DNA from: Roseateles_B sp051857535
Lineage (GTDB): Bacteria > Pseudomonadota > Gammaproteobacteria > Burkholderiales > Burkholderiaceae_C
DNA: 64,000 nt
Direction: 5' to 3'
Assembly: GCF_051857535.1 (NCBI RefSeq)
Contig: NZ_JBPZGY010000001.1
Location: forward strand, 1-64,000
Part shown: positions 36,079 through 44,196 of the stretch, in pieces
Position numbering within the stretch: position 1 is the first letter of the stretch
How the letters are laid out: the number at the start of each line of letters is the position of its first letter
The notes under the pieces: model-generated
The model's input: the letters and a program-made list of their open reading frames with translations, nothing else
Databases searched by the model: none
Told to the model about the DNA's origin: nothing
Position numbers and translations under genes: made by a program

Positions 36079-37779
36079 TCATGCCGGCTCCTCGCCGTTC
36101 ACCCAGGCGCGAACGATATTGGCCACGGCTGCGGGGTTCTCGCGGGCCAGATGGCGGGCGCGTTCCAGTTTGTCGTTGTTGACTGGAGCTTCCAGGGCCG
36201 GCAGGCCGTCGCCGCCAGGCAGCAGTTCGGTCTCGTCGGCCACGGCGTTGAGCTGTCCACCGGTCTCGGCGGCCTTCTCCTCCGGCGGCGGCGGATAGGC
36301 CGCGCGAATGGCGGGCTTGACCATGCCGAAGACGGCGATCAGGGCCACCAGCACCAGGGCTGCGGGCACGGCGCCAGCGCGCACCATGTCCAGCACCCAG
36401 GGCTGCTTCCACAGCGGCAGCTCGGTGCTGTCGACCTTCTCGACCACGAAGGGCGCGGACACCACGCGCACGGAGTCGCCGCGGTCCTGGCTGAAGCCCA
36501 TGGTTTCCTTGACGAGGGCGGTCAGCTTGTCGAGTTCTTCCTGGGACACGGGCACTGACGTGACCTTGCCCTTGGGGTCGGTGCTGCTGCGGTGATTGAC
36601 CACGACCGCTGCATTGAGCCGGCGCACGACACCCGTGGCGTTGCGGGTCACGCGGACCGTCTTGTCCAGCTCGTAGTTCGTGACGGCCTCGCGCCGGCTG
36701 CTCTGCTGGCCACTGCCGGCTCCGCCTGCAGTCTGCAGGGGCGCGGAGGCGCCGTTGATGGGCGCGGTGGCCGGCACCGGTGGCTGGTTGGTGGCAGCAC
36801 CGGGCACGCCAGAGGGCTGAGCCGCTGTTGCGTTGGTGGACTCCTGGGTCTGTTGGCTGCGGATGGCGCTGCTGGCATTGGCACCCTGGTTGGGCTTGTA
36901 TTCCTCGGCGGTGGACTCGACCTGCGAGAAGTCCACGTCAGCGGTGACGGTGGCGCGCAGGTTCTCGCGGCCCACCACCGGCTCCAGCAGCTCGTAGATG
37001 CGCTTGTGGAGGTTGGCCTCTATCTGCTGCTTGTACTGCAGTTGCTGGCTGTCCAGGCCGGAGCCGTTGTCACCGGGGTTGGAGAGCAGGGCGCCGGTGC
37101 TGTCCAGCACGCTGACGGCCTTGGGATTGAGCTCGGGCACCGAGGCCGAGACCAGGTGCACGATGCCGGCGACCTGGGCGCGGTCCAGGGTGCGGCCGCC
37201 ACGCAAGGTCAGCATCACCGAGGCGCTGGGCTTTTGCTGCTCGCGGAAGAAGCCATTCTGCTGCGGCATGGCCAGGTGTACGCGTGCATCGGCGACGTCG
37301 GCCATGGCGGTGATGGTGCGGGTCAACTCACCCTCCAGCGCACGCTGGAAGTTCAGACGCTCGTTGAATTGCGTCTGGCCGATGGACTGCTTGTCCATCA
37401 GCTCGAATCCCACCACCGAGCCCTTGGGCAGGCCGGCTGAGGCCAGCTTCATGCGCACGTCGTAGACCTGGCTGGCCGGCACGAGGATGGTGCCGCCGGG
37501 TTCGTTCTTGTAGGGCACCTGCATCTGGGCCAGTTGGGCGATGACGGCGCCGCCGTCCTTGTCCGACAGGCCGGTGAAGACGGGGCGGAAGTCACCCTGC
37601 GAAGACCACAGGCTCATGGCGAGCACCACGCCCACGAGCGCGGCCAGGCCCAGACCCAGGCCCAGCTTGCTGCGGGCGGGCATGGCCACCAGGCGCTCGG
37701 CCAGGCCCTGCTGGCCTGCGGGCTGGGCCGGGATGGGCTCCAGGGTGACGGCGGTAGGGGCGGTGAGGGCGTTGTCCAT
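36079..37779 (-). CDS. fliF: Flagellar MS-ring protein FliF
   Basis: A 566-residue membrane protein with TM1 near residues 37-58 (LGLGLGLAALVGVVLAMSLW). The YscJ/FliF ring-building region follows (GLPKGSVVGFELMDKQSIGQTQFNERLNFQRALEGEL). A long periplasmic part, a second TM near 445-468 (AGAVPAALVLVALIAVFGMV) and a C-terminal FliG-binding tail complete it. It forms the base on which the export apparatus and C ring assemble. It is the first gene of fliFGHIJK and divergent from fliE, with a 224-bp intergenic region between. Confidence 0.97.
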   Translation of the reverse strand: MDNALTAPTAVTLEPIPAQPAGQQGLAERLVAMPARSKLGLGLGLAALVGVVLAMSLWSSQGDFRPVFTGLSDKDGGAVIAQLAQMQVPYKNEPGGTILVPASQVYDVRMKLASAGLPKGSVVGFELMDKQSIGQTQFNERLNFQRALEGELTRTITAMADVADARVHLAMPQQNGFFREQQKPSASVMLTLRGGRTLDRAQVAGIVHLVSASVPELNPKAVSVLDSTGALLSNPGDNGSGLDSQQLQYKQQIEANLHKRIYELLEPVVGRENLRATVTADVDFSQVESTAEEYKPNQGANASSAIRSQQTQESTNATAAQPSGVPGAATNQPPVPATAPINGASAPLQTAGGAGSGQQSSRREAVTNYELDKTVRVTRNATGVVRRLNAAVVVNHRSSTDPKGKVTSVPVSQEELDKLTALVKETMGFSQDRGDSVRVVSAPFVVEKVDSTELPLWKQPWVLDMVRAGAVPAALVLVALIAVFGMVKPAIRAAYPPPPEEKAAETGGQLNAVADETELLPGGDGLPALEAPVNNDKLERARHLARENPAAVANIVRAWVNGEEPA

Positions 37780-37954
37780 GGCAGGTGCGGGCTATGCAAG
37801 GGTGCAGGGTTCCCGCACCAATGACCAGGATTTTTTTGTCATTTCCCCCTCAAGAAAGGCGAAATGAGGCCGACAAAGCGCGCTCAGTTCACGCCTTTGT
37901 CCTTTGGCGTGCGCCTTAGCATTTCCCCACCTGAAGAGCGGGACCGTGTCCTGC

Positions 37955-37978
37955 ATCCGGGCCTCTGCTGGCCCGGAT
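37955..37978 (+). promoter_or_regulatory. Perfect hairpin in the fliE leader
   Basis: A 9-bp perfect inverted repeat (ATCCGGGCC with a TCTGCT loop) ends 15 bp before the fliE ribosome-binding site. There is no T-run after it. It could be a leader stem-loop or an operator between the divergent fliF and fliE promoters; function not established. Confidence 0.45.
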
Positions 37979-38003
37979 GGCACCGTTAGCTCCGGGAGAT
38001 GCC

Positions 38004-38327
38004 ATGGACCTCAAGCTTCGCCCCTTCGATTTCGCAGCTGCCGTCGCCCGTGCAGGCATGAGCAGCAACGGCCAGCCGGTGGCGCAGACGCGCGCCGCGG
38101 GTGGCGCCAGCTTCGGCGATGCCATGGTGAAGGCCATGCAGTCGGTGAGCACCCAGCAGAACGAAGCCCAGCGCCTGCAGCGCGAGGTGCAGCTGGACAA
38201 TCCCGCCGTCAGCCTGGAAGAGACCATGGTGGCCATGCAGAAGGCCCAGATCGGCTTCCAGGCCACGCTGCAGGTGCGCAACCGCCTGGTCTCGGCCTAC
38301 TCGGAAATCATGAACATGCAGGTCTAG
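38004..38327 (+). CDS. fliE: Flagellar hook-basal body complex protein FliE
   Basis: A 107-residue protein with the family C-terminal signature PAVSLEETMVAMQKAQIGFQATLQVRNRLVSAYSEIMNMQV (about residues 66-107), which includes the conserved helix joining the MS ring to the proximal rod. The start at 38004 has GGGAG 5 nt upstream and matches family length; a frame start 27 bp earlier lacks a site. It is monocistronic, divergent from fliF and convergent with ycgR. Confidence 0.96.
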   Translation: MDLKLRPFDFAAAVARAGMSSNGQPVAQTRAAGGASFGDAMVKAMQSVSTQQNEAQRLQREVQLDNPAVSLEETMVAMQKAQIGFQATLQVRNRLVSAYSEIMNMQV

Positions 38328-38361
38328 CCGCCCGCATCCCGCGGGCGCACCGGGCCGGCAC

Positions 38362-39111
38362 TCACAGCCGCATCTGGCGGCGCCGCTTCTGGGTCTGGTC
38401 GATGTAGAGCTGCAGGGCCCGCGCGGTGTCCGGTGCCAGGGCCTGGAACGAGCAGCCCAGGTGGCGCCCGCTCTGGACTTCGGCATGCTGGGTCACGTGC
38501 AGCAGGCGCAGGCCCACTTCCAGGCGCGTGTCGCGGTCCAGTTCGAGTACGCAACCGCCCAGGTCCAGATTGGGCGGCAGCTCGGGCTGGTCGCCCGGCA
38601 GCAGCAGGCCCAGGCCCCCCATGCTCACGTCCAGCACGCGCAGGCGCAGCAGTTCGCCCAACTCCGGGTGGCGCAGCTGCAGCAGGGGGTAGGTGACCCC
38701 GGTCGGCTGGACCCGAAAGGTCTGGCGCCGCTGGAAGCGGTACAGGCGCCGGGGCAGGGCGGCGCGCAGCACGCTGCTGCCGCCATCGCGCACGATCACT
38801 GCCTGCTCCAGCTCGAACTCCAGCCGTATCGAAGCCAGGTAGGCCGTGGCTGTGATCTCGTCGCTCTCCAGCAGGGACTCCGCCTGGCTGCTGCTGCTGG
38901 GCAGGTCGAAGCCCACAAGGCCGCTCCCGGCATCCAGCACGCACAGCGTGGTGTGCAGGTCCACGCCGTCGGGATTGCGCAGGTAGACGCGCGCCTGCTC
39001 GCTCATCAGCTCGCGCAGGTAGGCGGCGATCTCGACGGGGGTACTGATCCGGTAGTTCTCCCGCAGCTGTTCGTCGAGGTCTTTGGGGGCGGCGGTGTCG
39101 GGCAGGCTCAT
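38362..39111 (-). CDS. ycgR: Flagellar brake protein YcgR (PilZ domain)
   Basis: A 249-residue protein with an N-terminal YcgR-type domain (NYRISTPVEIAAYLRELM) and a C-terminal PilZ domain. The c-di-GMP-binding motifs are RRQTFRVQ and DVSMGGLGLLL. In enterics YcgR bound to c-di-GMP acts on the MotA/FliG interface to slow or bias the motor. The start at 39111 (MSLPDTAAP) fits the family; the 21 upstream codons are unsupported. It is downstream of fliT in the fliS-fliT-ycgR operon, so it should be expressed as a late gene from the promoter at 40015-40041. Confidence 0.92.
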   Translation of the reverse strand: MSLPDTAAPKDLDEQLRENYRISTPVEIAAYLRELMSEQARVYLRNPDGVDLHTTLCVLDAGSGLVGFDLPSSSSQAESLLESDEITATAYLASIRLEFELEQAVIVRDGGSSVLRAALPRRLYRFQRRQTFRVQPTGVTYPLLQLRHPELGELLRLRVLDVSMGGLGLLLPGDQPELPPNLDLGGCVLELDRDTRLEVGLRLLHVTQHAEVQSGRHLGCSFQALAPDTARALQLYIDQTQKRRRQMRL

Positions 39112-39194
39112 CGGCGGGAGGAACAGTTGCAGCAGGCAGCCCGCAGGCGCGGACGGCGATGTGAAGAAGCGCACCGTGGTGCGCTTCGAAGTCT

Positions 39195-39494
39195 TCAGTG
39201 TACGGTCTTGAACTTGCCGCTGAGCACTTGATCCAGGTCATCCAGCCAGGGCTCGGCCAGATGGCGGATCTCCGCGTCGTTGAGCAGGATGCGCTGCATG
39301 ATGCGGGTCTTGAGCTGGCTTTCCTCGGGCGCCAGCTGCTCGCGCTGGGCGGCATGCTTGAGCTGCGAGATCAGCAGTACGCAGGCCCCTTCCAGCTTGA
39401 CGACTTCATCCCAGTTGCCCGAGCGGGCTGCGGAGAGCATGTCGGCGCTGGCCTGTTCGATCGCTTCGTAGTAGCTGATGAGGTGGGTGTTCAT
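39195..39494 (-). CDS. fliT: Flagellar export chaperone FliT
   Basis: A 99-residue helical protein (LISYYEAIEQASADMLSAARSGNWDEVVKLEG) that resembles FliT, the chaperone of the FliD cap, which in enterics also binds FlhDC. Sequence conservation is weak, so the assignment rests on size, helical pattern and position directly after fliS. The start at 39494 is the first with suitable length. It is 54 bp downstream of fliS. Confidence 0.85.
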   Translation of the reverse strand: MNTHLISYYEAIEQASADMLSAARSGNWDEVVKLEGACVLLISQLKHAAQREQLAPEESQLKTRIMQRILLNDAEIRHLAEPWLDDLDQVLSGKFKTVH

Positions 39495-39548
39495 GGGGCT
39501 GTCCGGAATGCTGGGTGGGCGGGCTGTCGTGGTTTTGACGCGCATGGT

Positions 39549-39980
39549 TCAGGCCACTCGTTTGGTCTCGCTGCGATCGCCGATGGTGTGCCAGGCTTCA
39601 CGGATGGGCTGGAGCAGCCGCTGGCATTCCTGGATGGTGGCGATGTCGCTGTGCAGATTGGCATGCGTCAGGCGCATGCACAGGTAGGCGTAGAGGTCGC
39701 GCAGGTCGCGGGCCAGGGCGCCAGACTCCAGGTTCAGGGCCGCCTTCAGCCCTTCGTCCAGGATGCGCACGCAGCGGCCGAGGCTGCGGTTCTTCATCTC
39801 GTGGTTCCCGGCCTGGATGTGGCCGATGGCCTGGGTCATGCCGTCATGCACGCCGTCGAACAGCAGGCTCACCAGACGGTGCGGGCTGGCATTCAGCACA
39901 TCGGTTTCCAGACCGACCTTGCTGTACATGGCGCTGGCCCGGTGCGTGCGCGATGCGAAGGGGGAAGAGTTGCCGTACAT
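39549..39980 (-). CDS. fliS: Flagellin export chaperone FliS
   Basis: A 143-residue protein with the FliS pattern: N-terminal AMYSKVGLETDVLNASPHRLVSLLFDGVHDGMTQAIGHI and C-terminal LYAYLCMRLTHANLHSDIATIQECQRLLQPIREAW. It binds the flagellin C-terminus to keep it export-competent. It has its own sigma-28-like promoter 35 bp upstream and is separated from fliD by a terminator. Confidence 0.95.
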   Translation of the reverse strand: MYGNSSPFASRTHRASAMYSKVGLETDVLNASPHRLVSLLFDGVHDGMTQAIGHIQAGNHEMKNRSLGRCVRILDEGLKAALNLESGALARDLRDLYAYLCMRLTHANLHSDIATIQECQRLLQPIREAWHTIGDRSETKRVA

Positions 39981-40014
39981 ATGCTCAGTTCTCTGTTGGG
40001 CCGTGTTGAGACAT

Positions 40015-40041
40015 TTTTCGACCTGCCGCCGGGAAACTTGA
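40015..40041 (-). promoter_or_regulatory. Sigma-28 (FliA) promoter of fliS-fliT-ycgR
   Basis: On the minus strand TCAAG, 14 nt, then GTCGAAAA (6 of 8 against GCCGATAA). The spacing is the same as in the motA promoter of this window. It lies about 35 bp before the fliS start. Confidence 0.6.
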
Positions 40042-40103
40042 GCCTCCGCGACGCGACGAATTGCACGGGAAAACTAGCGCTTGTGCGAGTGGACAGTTTG
40101 AAT

Positions 40104-40129
40104 GAAAAAAGCGCCCCGTGCAGGGGCGC
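40104..40129 (-). terminator. Terminator of fliD
   Basis: A GCGCCCC/GGGGCGC stem with a 5-nt loop is followed on the minus strand by TTTTTT, 26 bp after the fliD stop. Confidence 0.85.
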
Positions 40130-40154
40130 CTTGGTGGATGAGGCAGGTGTAGGG

Positions 40155-41558
40155 TCAGCCGGAGGACTTGTTCGAGAACTGCTGCGTGACGTAGGCCGAG
40201 AGGCCATTGAGCTGACCCATCTTGGTGTCCAGGGCGGTGTACTGGGCACGCAGGCGCTTCTCCATCAGCGCCAGATGGTCCTGCAAGGAGGCGATCTGCT
40301 TGTCGTTGTCCTTGATGCGCTTTTGCAGGCCGGTCTGGCCCACGGAGATGGCACCGTCCGAGCCGAGGGTCTTGCTGGCGAAGTCGTTCCACTTCTTCGC
40401 AAAGCCGTTGTGGCTGGCGTCGGCCACGTCCACCGCGCCGAAGAAGCGCTTGAGGTCACCCAGGTTGCCCAGGGCCTTGTCCAGCTTGGCGCTATTGACG
40501 GTGAGCGTGCCGTTCTGGCCGGGGTCCAGCCCGATGTCGGCCAGCCGCGCAAAGGCGCCGCCCAGCGTGGTCGAGCCGCCGCTGACGTTGCGCAGCATCT
40601 GCTGCAGAGAGATGGCCTTGGCGTCGCCCTGCAGGGAGCCCGCGGTCTTGGTGGCGGAGTCGTACTTGGTCTGGTCGCGCATCAGGTTCATCAGGCCGTT
40701 GTAGGCGCTGACGAAGTCCTGGATGGACTTCTTGATGGCGGCGGTGTCCGTGTTGCTGCCGACGTTGACGGCCGTGGTGCTGGTCTTCAGCAGCGTCAGC
40801 GTGAGGCCGTCGGCCACCGTGCTGAGCGTGTTGGATTCAGAGCTGAGGTCCAGTCCATCCATGTTGAACGTGGCATTGCCGGCCGTCTGCTTGAGGCTCA
40901 TGCCGCCCGTGTCAGGGCCTTCGTAGCTGAGGGCGGCCAGACTGGGGTCCGAGGCGCTGATGCGGAAGCCGTTGGTCTGCCCGCTGTCGCGCGATCGGAT
41001 GACCAGGCGGGTGCCCGCCGCGTCGCTGACCACGCTGGCCACGACGCCGGCATTGGCAGCGTTGAGCTTGTCGCGAATGCTGTTGAGCGTGTCCGTGGCC
41101 GTGATGTTGACGCTGATCGAGCTGCTGCCCGACTTGCCGGTGAACACCGGTGGGTCGCCTTCCCAACTGCCCAGCGCGATGGTCAGTGTGCCTTCGCCCA
41201 CGGTGCTGGTGCCGCTGGTGAACACGCCGCTGGCCACGCTCTGGGCTGTGGCGAGCTGGCTGACGGTGATCACATGGCTTTGCGTGCCGGCGTTGAGGCC
41301 GGAGACGGAGACCACGCTGTTGTCCGAGCTGGTGGTGCCGGAGGCTGTCCAGGTGGCCGGATCGCTCAGCTTCTGGGCGGCGGTCTGCATCGCGGACATC
41401 GCGGCCTGCAACTGCCCATAGGCCGAGATCTTGGTCTGCAAGCCGGCCGAGGCCTTCTTGATGTTGGTGATCGGTGTCTGTTCGACGGACATCAGCTTCG
41501 AGATCATGTCCTCGACATTCAAGCCGCTGCCGATACCCACTGAAGTAATGCTCGCCAT
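40155..41558 (-). CDS. fliD: Flagellar filament cap protein FliD
   Basis: A 467-residue protein. The N-terminal coiled segment (VGIGSGLNVEDMISKLMSVEQTPITNIKK) and C-terminal helices (LDTKMGQLNGLSAYVTQQF) match FliD/HAP2, the pentameric cap under which flagellin polymerises. The middle part is Thr/Ser/Gly-rich, as usual. It has a dedicated sigma-28 promoter just upstream and a terminator just downstream, so it is a monocistronic late gene located between fliS and the flagellins. Confidence 0.97.
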   Translation of the reverse strand: MASITSVGIGSGLNVEDMISKLMSVEQTPITNIKKASAGLQTKISAYGQLQAAMSAMQTAAQKLSDPATWTASGTTSSDNSVVSVSGLNAGTQSHVITVSQLATAQSVASGVFTSGTSTVGEGTLTIALGSWEGDPPVFTGKSGSSSISVNITATDTLNSIRDKLNAANAGVVASVVSDAAGTRLVIRSRDSGQTNGFRISASDPSLAALSYEGPDTGGMSLKQTAGNATFNMDGLDLSSESNTLSTVADGLTLTLLKTSTTAVNVGSNTDTAAIKKSIQDFVSAYNGLMNLMRDQTKYDSATKTAGSLQGDAKAISLQQMLRNVSGGSTTLGGAFARLADIGLDPGQNGTLTVNSAKLDKALGNLGDLKRFFGAVDVADASHNGFAKKWNDFASKTLGSDGAISVGQTGLQKRIKDNDKQIASLQDHLALMEKRLRAQYTALDTKMGQLNGLSAYVTQQFSNKSSG

Positions 41559-41591
41559 GGCATCCTCTCAAAAAGACACTGCCCCAAGCCC

Positions 41592-41618
41592 TCTTCGGCA
41601 GGGCCGGGCTGAACTTTA
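41592..41618 (-). promoter_or_regulatory. Sigma-28 (FliA) promoter of fliD
   Basis: On the minus strand TAAAGTTC, 11 nt, then GCCGAAGA: a perfect TAAA -35 core, the canonical 15-nt interval and a 6 of 8 match to GCCGATAA. It leaves a short leader of about 25 nt before fliD. Confidence 0.75.
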
Positions 41619-41643
41619 GGGCTTTTTGCGTTTTTCAGCGCCC

Positions 41644-41692
41644 GCAGGCCGAGACCGTCTCCCGAACGCATCGGGAAACCGCCTCGGCCTGC
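41644..41692. repeat. Long inverted repeat after flagellin gene 1
   Basis: A 10-bp perfect outer stem (GCAGGCCGAG/CTCGGCCTGC) encloses a smaller TCCCGA/TCGGGA stem. It starts 18 bp after the flagellin stop codon and could end or stabilise that transcript, but no T-run follows on the minus strand. Confidence 0.5.
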
Positions 41693-41710
41693 AGGCTGCC
41701 GTCTGGTCGT

Positions 41711-42625
41711 TCAACCCTTCAGCAGTTGCAGCACCTGCTGCGGGAGCTGGTTGGCCTGCGCCACCATGGCGTTGCCGGCCTGCTGCAGGATCTGCGCCCG
41801 GGAGAGGCTGGAGGTTTCCTGGGCATAGTCGGCATCCATGATGCGACTACGGGCAGCAGCCTGGTTCTCCACCGCGACCTGCAGATTGGCAATCACGGCG
41901 TCGAAGCGGTTCTGCGTGGCGCCGAAGGTGGACCGGGCCAGGTTGACCTGTGCCAGCGCCAGATCGATCTTGGCCAGCGAGTCCAGGGCGCCCTGCGTGC
42001 CACCAGCATAGACATCGAAGGTCGCGCCCGTGCCCGCTGCGCCCAGGTTCAGGATGTCGGTCGTGGTGGCGTCGATCACAGCCGCCAGCGCACCGTCGTT
42101 CTTGCCGGCGGCCGTGGTGGTGGTCAGCATGTCGGCGACGGCGACCTGGATCTGGTCGTCCGTGGTCGCATTGGCGCCCACCTGGAAGGTGTAGGTCGTC
42201 GCCGCACCGGTCAGGATCTGCGAGCCGTTGAAGGTGGTGTTGCGCACCAGCCGTCCGATTTCGGTCTGCAGCTGCAGGAACTCATTGTTCAGCGCGGAGC
42301 GGTCATCCACATTGTTGGTGCCGTTGGCGCCCTGCACGGCCAGCTCCCGCATGCGCTGCAGCATGTCGCCGATCTTGCCAAGCGAGCCTTCCGCCGTCTG
42401 CGCCAGCGAAATGCCGTCATTGGCATTGCGCACGGCCACCGTCATGCCCCGGACCTGCGTGTTCATGCGTTCCGCAATCGCGAGGCCGGCGGCGTCGTCC
42501 TTGGCCGAGTTCACTCGCAGGCCGGAGGACAGTCGTTGCATCGCGACGCTCAGCATCCCCTGAGACATGTTCAGGTTGCGCTGCGCATTCAACGAGGCGA
42601 TGTTGGTATTGATGGTCTGGGGCAT
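41711..42625 (-). CDS. fliC: Flagellin (copy 1)
   Basis: A 304-residue flagellin. The N-terminal D0/D1 helix contains INTNIASLNAQRNLNMSQG and LSSGLRVNSAKDDAAGLAIAERM; the C-terminal D0 contains RSRIMDADYAQETSSLSRAQILQQAGNAMVAQANQLPQQVLQLL. The central variable part is only about 100 residues, so the outer domains are small. It is the most downstream of three tandem paralogues. Unlike the other two I find no convincing sigma-28 promoter in the 307 bp before it, and a terminator-like hairpin lies between it and copy 2. Confidence 0.97.
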   Translation of the reverse strand: MPQTINTNIASLNAQRNLNMSQGMLSVAMQRLSSGLRVNSAKDDAAGLAIAERMNTQVRGMTVAVRNANDGISLAQTAEGSLGKIGDMLQRMRELAVQGANGTNNVDDRSALNNEFLQLQTEIGRLVRNTTFNGSQILTGAATTYTFQVGANATTDDQIQVAVADMLTTTTAAGKNDGALAAVIDATTTDILNLGAAGTGATFDVYAGGTQGALDSLAKIDLALAQVNLARSTFGATQNRFDAVIANLQVAVENQAAARSRIMDADYAQETSSLSRAQILQQAGNAMVAQANQLPQQVLQLLKG

Positions 42626-42861
42626 TTGAGCACTCCTGCAAATTGCCGGAGGGTTCGGACCTCGAGGGCGCCATCCATGCGCTGTCTGCGCTCAAGGACG
42701 ATGCCTTCGGAGTCGCCCCGCGAAAAGCATCAGGCCGGAACTGAACCTGACTGCGATCCGGAGGGCTCCGGAATCCACGCCGGGAATTCCTGACGTGTTG
42801 GACGAATTCTGAAAGTGCTCGTGTGTCTCCAAAGACTCGATAAAGGGGCGAAACCACGCCC
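42626..42861. other. Leader region of flagellin copy 1
   Basis: No gene is seen. A ribosome-binding GGAG-like site precedes the flagellin start. No TCAAG/TAAA-plus-GCCGATAA pair is found on the minus strand. A small GGGCG/CGCCC hairpin at about 42843-42862 trails the terminator of copy 2. Confidence 0.5.
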
Positions 42862-42901
42862 AAAACAAAAGGCAGCACCCCGCCGCTGGCGAGGCGCTGC
42901 C
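42862..42901 (-). terminator. Terminator of flagellin copy 2
   Basis: A GGCAGC/GCTGCC stem with a GC-rich internal loop is followed on the minus strand by TTTTGTTTTG, about 30 bp after the stop codon of copy 2. Confidence 0.7.
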
Positions 42902-42932
42902 CCCTTTTGCCGTGCGCCTGCCTGCGCGGGCT

Positions 42933-43847
42933 TCAGCCGCCGCGCAGCAGCGACAGCACTTGCTGAGGAAGCTGGTTGGCCTGGGAGACCATGGCGTTGC
43001 CGGCCTGCTGCAGGATCTGGGCGCGGCTGAGGTTGGCGGTCTCCGAAGCGTAGTCGGCATCCATGATGCGGCTGCGTGCCGCCGTCTGGCTTTCCACTGA
43101 GACGTTCAGGCTGGAGATCACCGCATCGAAGCGGTTCTGGGCCGCACCGAAGGTCGAGCGGGCCGTGTTGACCTGCGAGAGCGCCAGGTCGATCTTGGCC
43201 ATGGCGTCCAGCGCGCCGATGGTGGCGCCGGTGTAGGCGTCAAAGGTGGCGCCCGTGCCGGCCGCACCAACGTTGAGGATGTCGGTGTTGGTCGTGTTGA
43301 TCACCTCGGCCAGGGCGGCGGCATTGGTGCCGGCGCTGGTGGTGGTGCCGGTGATGTCGACGCCCACAATGGTGATCTGGTCGTTGGTGGTGGCGTTGGC
43401 GCCCACCTGGAAGGTGAAGCCGGTGGTGCCTGTCAGCACGGGCTGCCCGTTGAAGGAGGTGTTCGCGGCCAGCCGGGTGATCTCGCTCTGCAGCTGGGTG
43501 AACTCGTTGTTCAGCGCTTCGCGGTCAGTCTGGTTGTTGGTGCCGTTGGCGGATTGCACGGCCAGCTCCCGCATGCGCTGCAGCATGTCGCCGATCTTGC
43601 CGAGTGCGCCTTCTGCCGTCTGCGCCATCGAGATGCCGTCATTGGCATTGCGGATGGCCACGGTCATGCCGCGCACCTGGGTGTTCATGCGTTCGGCGAT
43701 GGCCAGGCCGGCGGCGTCGTCCTTGGCCGAATTGACCCGCAGGCCCGACGACAGGCGCTGCATGCTGACAGACAGCGAGTTCTGCGACATCGACAGATTG
43801 CGCTGTGCGTTGAGCGATTGCAGATTGGTGTTGATGATTTGAGGCAT
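42933..43847 (-). CDS. fliC: Flagellin (copy 2)
   Basis: A 304-residue flagellin with the conserved ends (INTNLQSLNAQRNLSMSQNSL, LSSGLRVNSAKDDAAGLAIAERM, RSRIMDADYASETANLSRAQILQQAGNAM). It differs from the neighbours mainly in the central part (about residues 170-220: GTTTSAGTNAAALAEVINTT). It is preceded by a sigma-28 promoter at 44021-44047 with a leader of about 165 nt and followed by a terminator, so it can be expressed independently. Whether the filament mixes all three flagellins cannot be told from sequence. Confidence 0.97.
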   Translation of the reverse strand: MPQIINTNLQSLNAQRNLSMSQNSLSVSMQRLSSGLRVNSAKDDAAGLAIAERMNTQVRGMTVAIRNANDGISMAQTAEGALGKIGDMLQRMRELAVQSANGTNNQTDREALNNEFTQLQSEITRLAANTSFNGQPVLTGTTGFTFQVGANATTNDQITIVGVDITGTTTSAGTNAAALAEVINTTNTDILNVGAAGTGATFDAYTGATIGALDAMAKIDLALSQVNTARSTFGAAQNRFDAVISSLNVSVESQTAARSRIMDADYASETANLSRAQILQQAGNAMVSQANQLPQQVLSLLRGG

Positions 43848-44173
43848 GACGCGATCCTTTCAGTACCGATGAATGGAAACCGAGCCCAAGCAGACCAGCG
43901 TTGCGGCCGCTTCAGTGGCAGTGCGGGCGGTATGCCTGCGCTGCCGGCCTGGTGCGCTCTCGGGGGAGAGGCGGTGGCCGCTGTCGCTTGTCGCCAACGA
44001 GCTGGGACCCGTTGAGAGGGTTATCGGACTGAGGGGGATGCGCTTGAGGTCAGACCTTGAAAAGAGGGGCCGCTCAATCACCTGAAAAGCGGGGTGATTG
44101 GCGGCCAATTAGGGTGTTTGCGCTGGCGGGCTTTGCCCTTTGACCTCGACGGTCGTCGCAGCGTTGGAGCTCA
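43848..44173. other. Intergenic region and leader of flagellin copy 2
   Basis: No gene is seen. The stretch carries the sigma-28 promoter (44021-44047), a small ATTGG/CCAAT hairpin near 44096-44114 and an A/G-rich ribosome site (AAAGGA) before the flagellin start. Confidence 0.5.
44021..44047 (-). promoter_or_regulatory. Sigma-28 (FliA) promoter of flagellin copy 2
   Basis: On the minus strand TCAAG, 14 nt, then TCCGATAA (7 of 8 against GCCGATAA), the same spacing as the motA and fliS promoters. Confidence 0.75.
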
Positions 44174-44192
44174 GGGCCAGCGGGGCTGGCCC
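44174..44192 (-). terminator. Hairpin directly after flagellin copy 3
   Basis: A perfect 8-bp GGGCCAGC/GCTGGCCC stem with a 3-nt loop begins 4 bp past the stop codon. There is no T-run, so it is a weak terminator or a 3'-end stabilising stem. Confidence 0.4.
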
Positions 44193-44196
44193 AGGG

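Noticed and set aside
37905..37921. Possible sigma-54 promoter upstream of fliE (TGGCGTG and TTAGC)
   Set aside because: The GG to GC distance is one base too long and the second half reads TTAGC rather than TTGC. The presence of FlhDC also argues for a sigma-70 class II promoter.
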